Shown here in pieces: positions 63,070 through 64,000 of a stretch of 64,000 bases of DNA. This DNA is from Membranipora membranacea (lineage: Eukaryota; Bryozoa; Gymnolaemata; Cheilostomatida; Membraniporidae): positions 5,773,001 through 5,837,000 of the forward strand of contig OU612066.1 of NCBI GenBank assembly GCA_914767715.1. Reading direction: 5' to 3'. Under the pieces are notes generated by a model, which was not told where the DNA came from, made no database searches, and saw only the letters and a list, made by a program, of their open reading frames with translations. The number at the start of each line of letters is the position of its first letter. Position 1 is the stretch's first letter. The position numbers were made by a program, and so were the translations under genes.

Positions 63070-63309
63070 AAATCCGATGTCTAAACACTCGCCCATCCCG
63101 AGGCATGGGCGGCGAAATATTATTGCCTTATTGGCAAGGCCGCAATATCTGCGCCAATTTGCTCTCTGTTTGCAGGCAGGTCGGAGCACACCTGGGGGAC
63201 CAACCAATCCCCAGTAGAAGATGGACTGCAGTGGGATTCGAACCCACAACCTTCAACACTTGCGTGTTGAAGTCCGGCGCTCTAACCAGCTGAGCCACCT
63301 CCTACTCCA
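63070..63309 (-). mobile_element. tRNA-derived SINE
   Basis: The minus-strand head (63309-63222) has an A box GTGGCTCAGCTGGTTAGAGCG and a perfect B box GGTTCGAATCC in a paired T arm (GTGGG/CCCAC). The D arm GCTC/GAGC also pairs. The anticodon arm is abnormal: CTTCAACAC, GCA, GTGTTGAAG form one long hairpin, so this is not a functional tRNA. A body of about 150 bp follows (containing GATTGGTTGGTCCCCCAGG and CCCATGCCTCGGGATGGG). Confidence 0.75.
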
Positions 63310-63737
63310 GACTTGACTTGATTACATGATACTGGTAGTTAGTGGCCCCCATTAATCAGAGATGTTTATATTTCTAGGCATATGTATGCAGGTGTTCTGG
63401 CCAAAACATAGGCTACCGTCCATCCAAACAATACATAATAGTGATCTGTATAATGTGTTGATTTATGTATCATATTTTTATTTAGACAGCAACGTAATTT
63501 CTGGTTACAGCGTCTTCCACCAGATTTTTTAAGCATCTTGTATAAGCAAAAATTTCTGCAACTGACTTCAGGAAAAGAGGAAATGTATTGTGAAGCAAGT
63601 TTAAGCTTGTTCAAATCTGTCCGGGATGGCACATGATTTTAACAAAAGTCTTGATCTTATTTCGGGAGATATTGTTATAATAAACCAAATCCTTTAGATA
63701 TTTGCAGATTTCACTGCCAGTACAAACAGATTGCACC

Positions 63738-63907
63738 ATGCTGGAAACTCTACCTGAGGAATTGCTAGAGACAATTTTCATGCAGCCATTATTGACCATG
63801 CATGATTTAGTTAGGCTGAAGCGATCGTCTAAATATCTGCATGAGATGGTAAATTCATACGGAGAGAAGAGAAAAGGCTCCCTGTGGAAAGCTAAATTTC
63901 TGCAAAG
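63738..63907 (+). CDS. F-box protein, first coding exon (partial; FBXO21-like?)
   Basis: ATG at 63738 (after an acceptor-like TTTGCAG at 63707) opens MLETLPEELLETIFMQPLL, then LVRLKRSSKYLHEMVNSYG and SLWKAKFLQR up to a donor AG|GTAGAT in phase 2. The LPEELLETIF start, the central LVRLKRSSKYLHEM helix and the final LWKAKF fit an F-box, the Skp1-binding motif of SCF ubiquitin ligases. The spacing and the W-K-x-x-F end recall FBXO21, but one exon is too little to be sure. The rest lies beyond the window. Confidence 0.7.
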
Positions 63908-64000
63908 GTAGATAAGACTTCCCTATTTAGATTGTTTTATAACATCTGCACCAATATTTGCTGCTCATAGTTCTAGTGCAAAATAAAAATAGAGCGTATT

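Noticed and set aside
63222-63309. Functional tRNA gene
   Set aside because: D and T arms are good, but the anticodon arm is a 9 bp stem with a tiny loop and the acceptor ends do not pair. The following body fits a SINE.

Overview
The window is animal genomic DNA: AT-rich, with many-exon genes, GT-AG introns of roughly 100-1000 bp and long 3' UTRs. Conserved metazoan proteins (GBF1, LRRC74-type, cathepsin F-type, STAMBP/AMSH, an F-box protein, a MADF-BESS factor) together with SINEs and foldback elements suggest a marine invertebrate. I cannot name the phylum; a sponge or another early-branching animal would fit. No bacterial, viral or CRISPR feature was seen.

Layout. 1-3.6 kb: the 3' end of GBF1 (+). 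3.6-33.4 kb: one long LRRC74-like gene (+), with leucine-rich repeats and two EF-hands. Its 16 kb intron (6963-23051) holds five intact paralogous genes on the opposite strand. Its next large intron (23228-27776) holds a MADF-BESS transcription factor gene, also antisense. 33.5-36.6 kb: an unrecognised basic protein gene (-), convergent with LRRC74. 38.3-42.4 kb: a locus with short exons and seven spaced GGGAGGC/GCCTCCC hairpins, partly arranged as a ~1.05 kb tandem duplication. 43-47.4 kb: mostly repeats (two foldbacks, a dispersed repeat, a tRNA-derived SINE). 47.9-52.3 kb: a nine-exon cathepsin F-like protease (+). 53.8-57.5 kb: STAMBP/AMSH deubiquitinase (-). 58.9-61.2 kb: a terminal-inverted-repeat element and a 256 bp tandem duplication. 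61.9-62.1 kb: one orphan first exon (-). 63.2-63.3 kb: a tRNA-derived SINE. 63.7 kb to the end: the first coding exon of an F-box gene (+).

The most interesting item is the five-gene array nested in the LRRC74 intron. All five copies have four coding exons, identical intron phases (1,1,1), near-constant exon 2 and 3 lengths, and a free C-terminus ending in a CaaX prenylation box (CSIM, CSIM, CTIS, CTIL, CSIL). The conserved ~145-residue body matches no family I recognise. The last exon has diversified into coiled-coil, short basic, Gly-rich or minimal tails, and the CaaX last residue changes from M/S (farnesyl type) to L (geranylgeranyl type). The array looks like an expanding family of membrane-anchored proteins. 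Its boundaries come from manual reading of the frames and splice sites; no alignment or database search was run.
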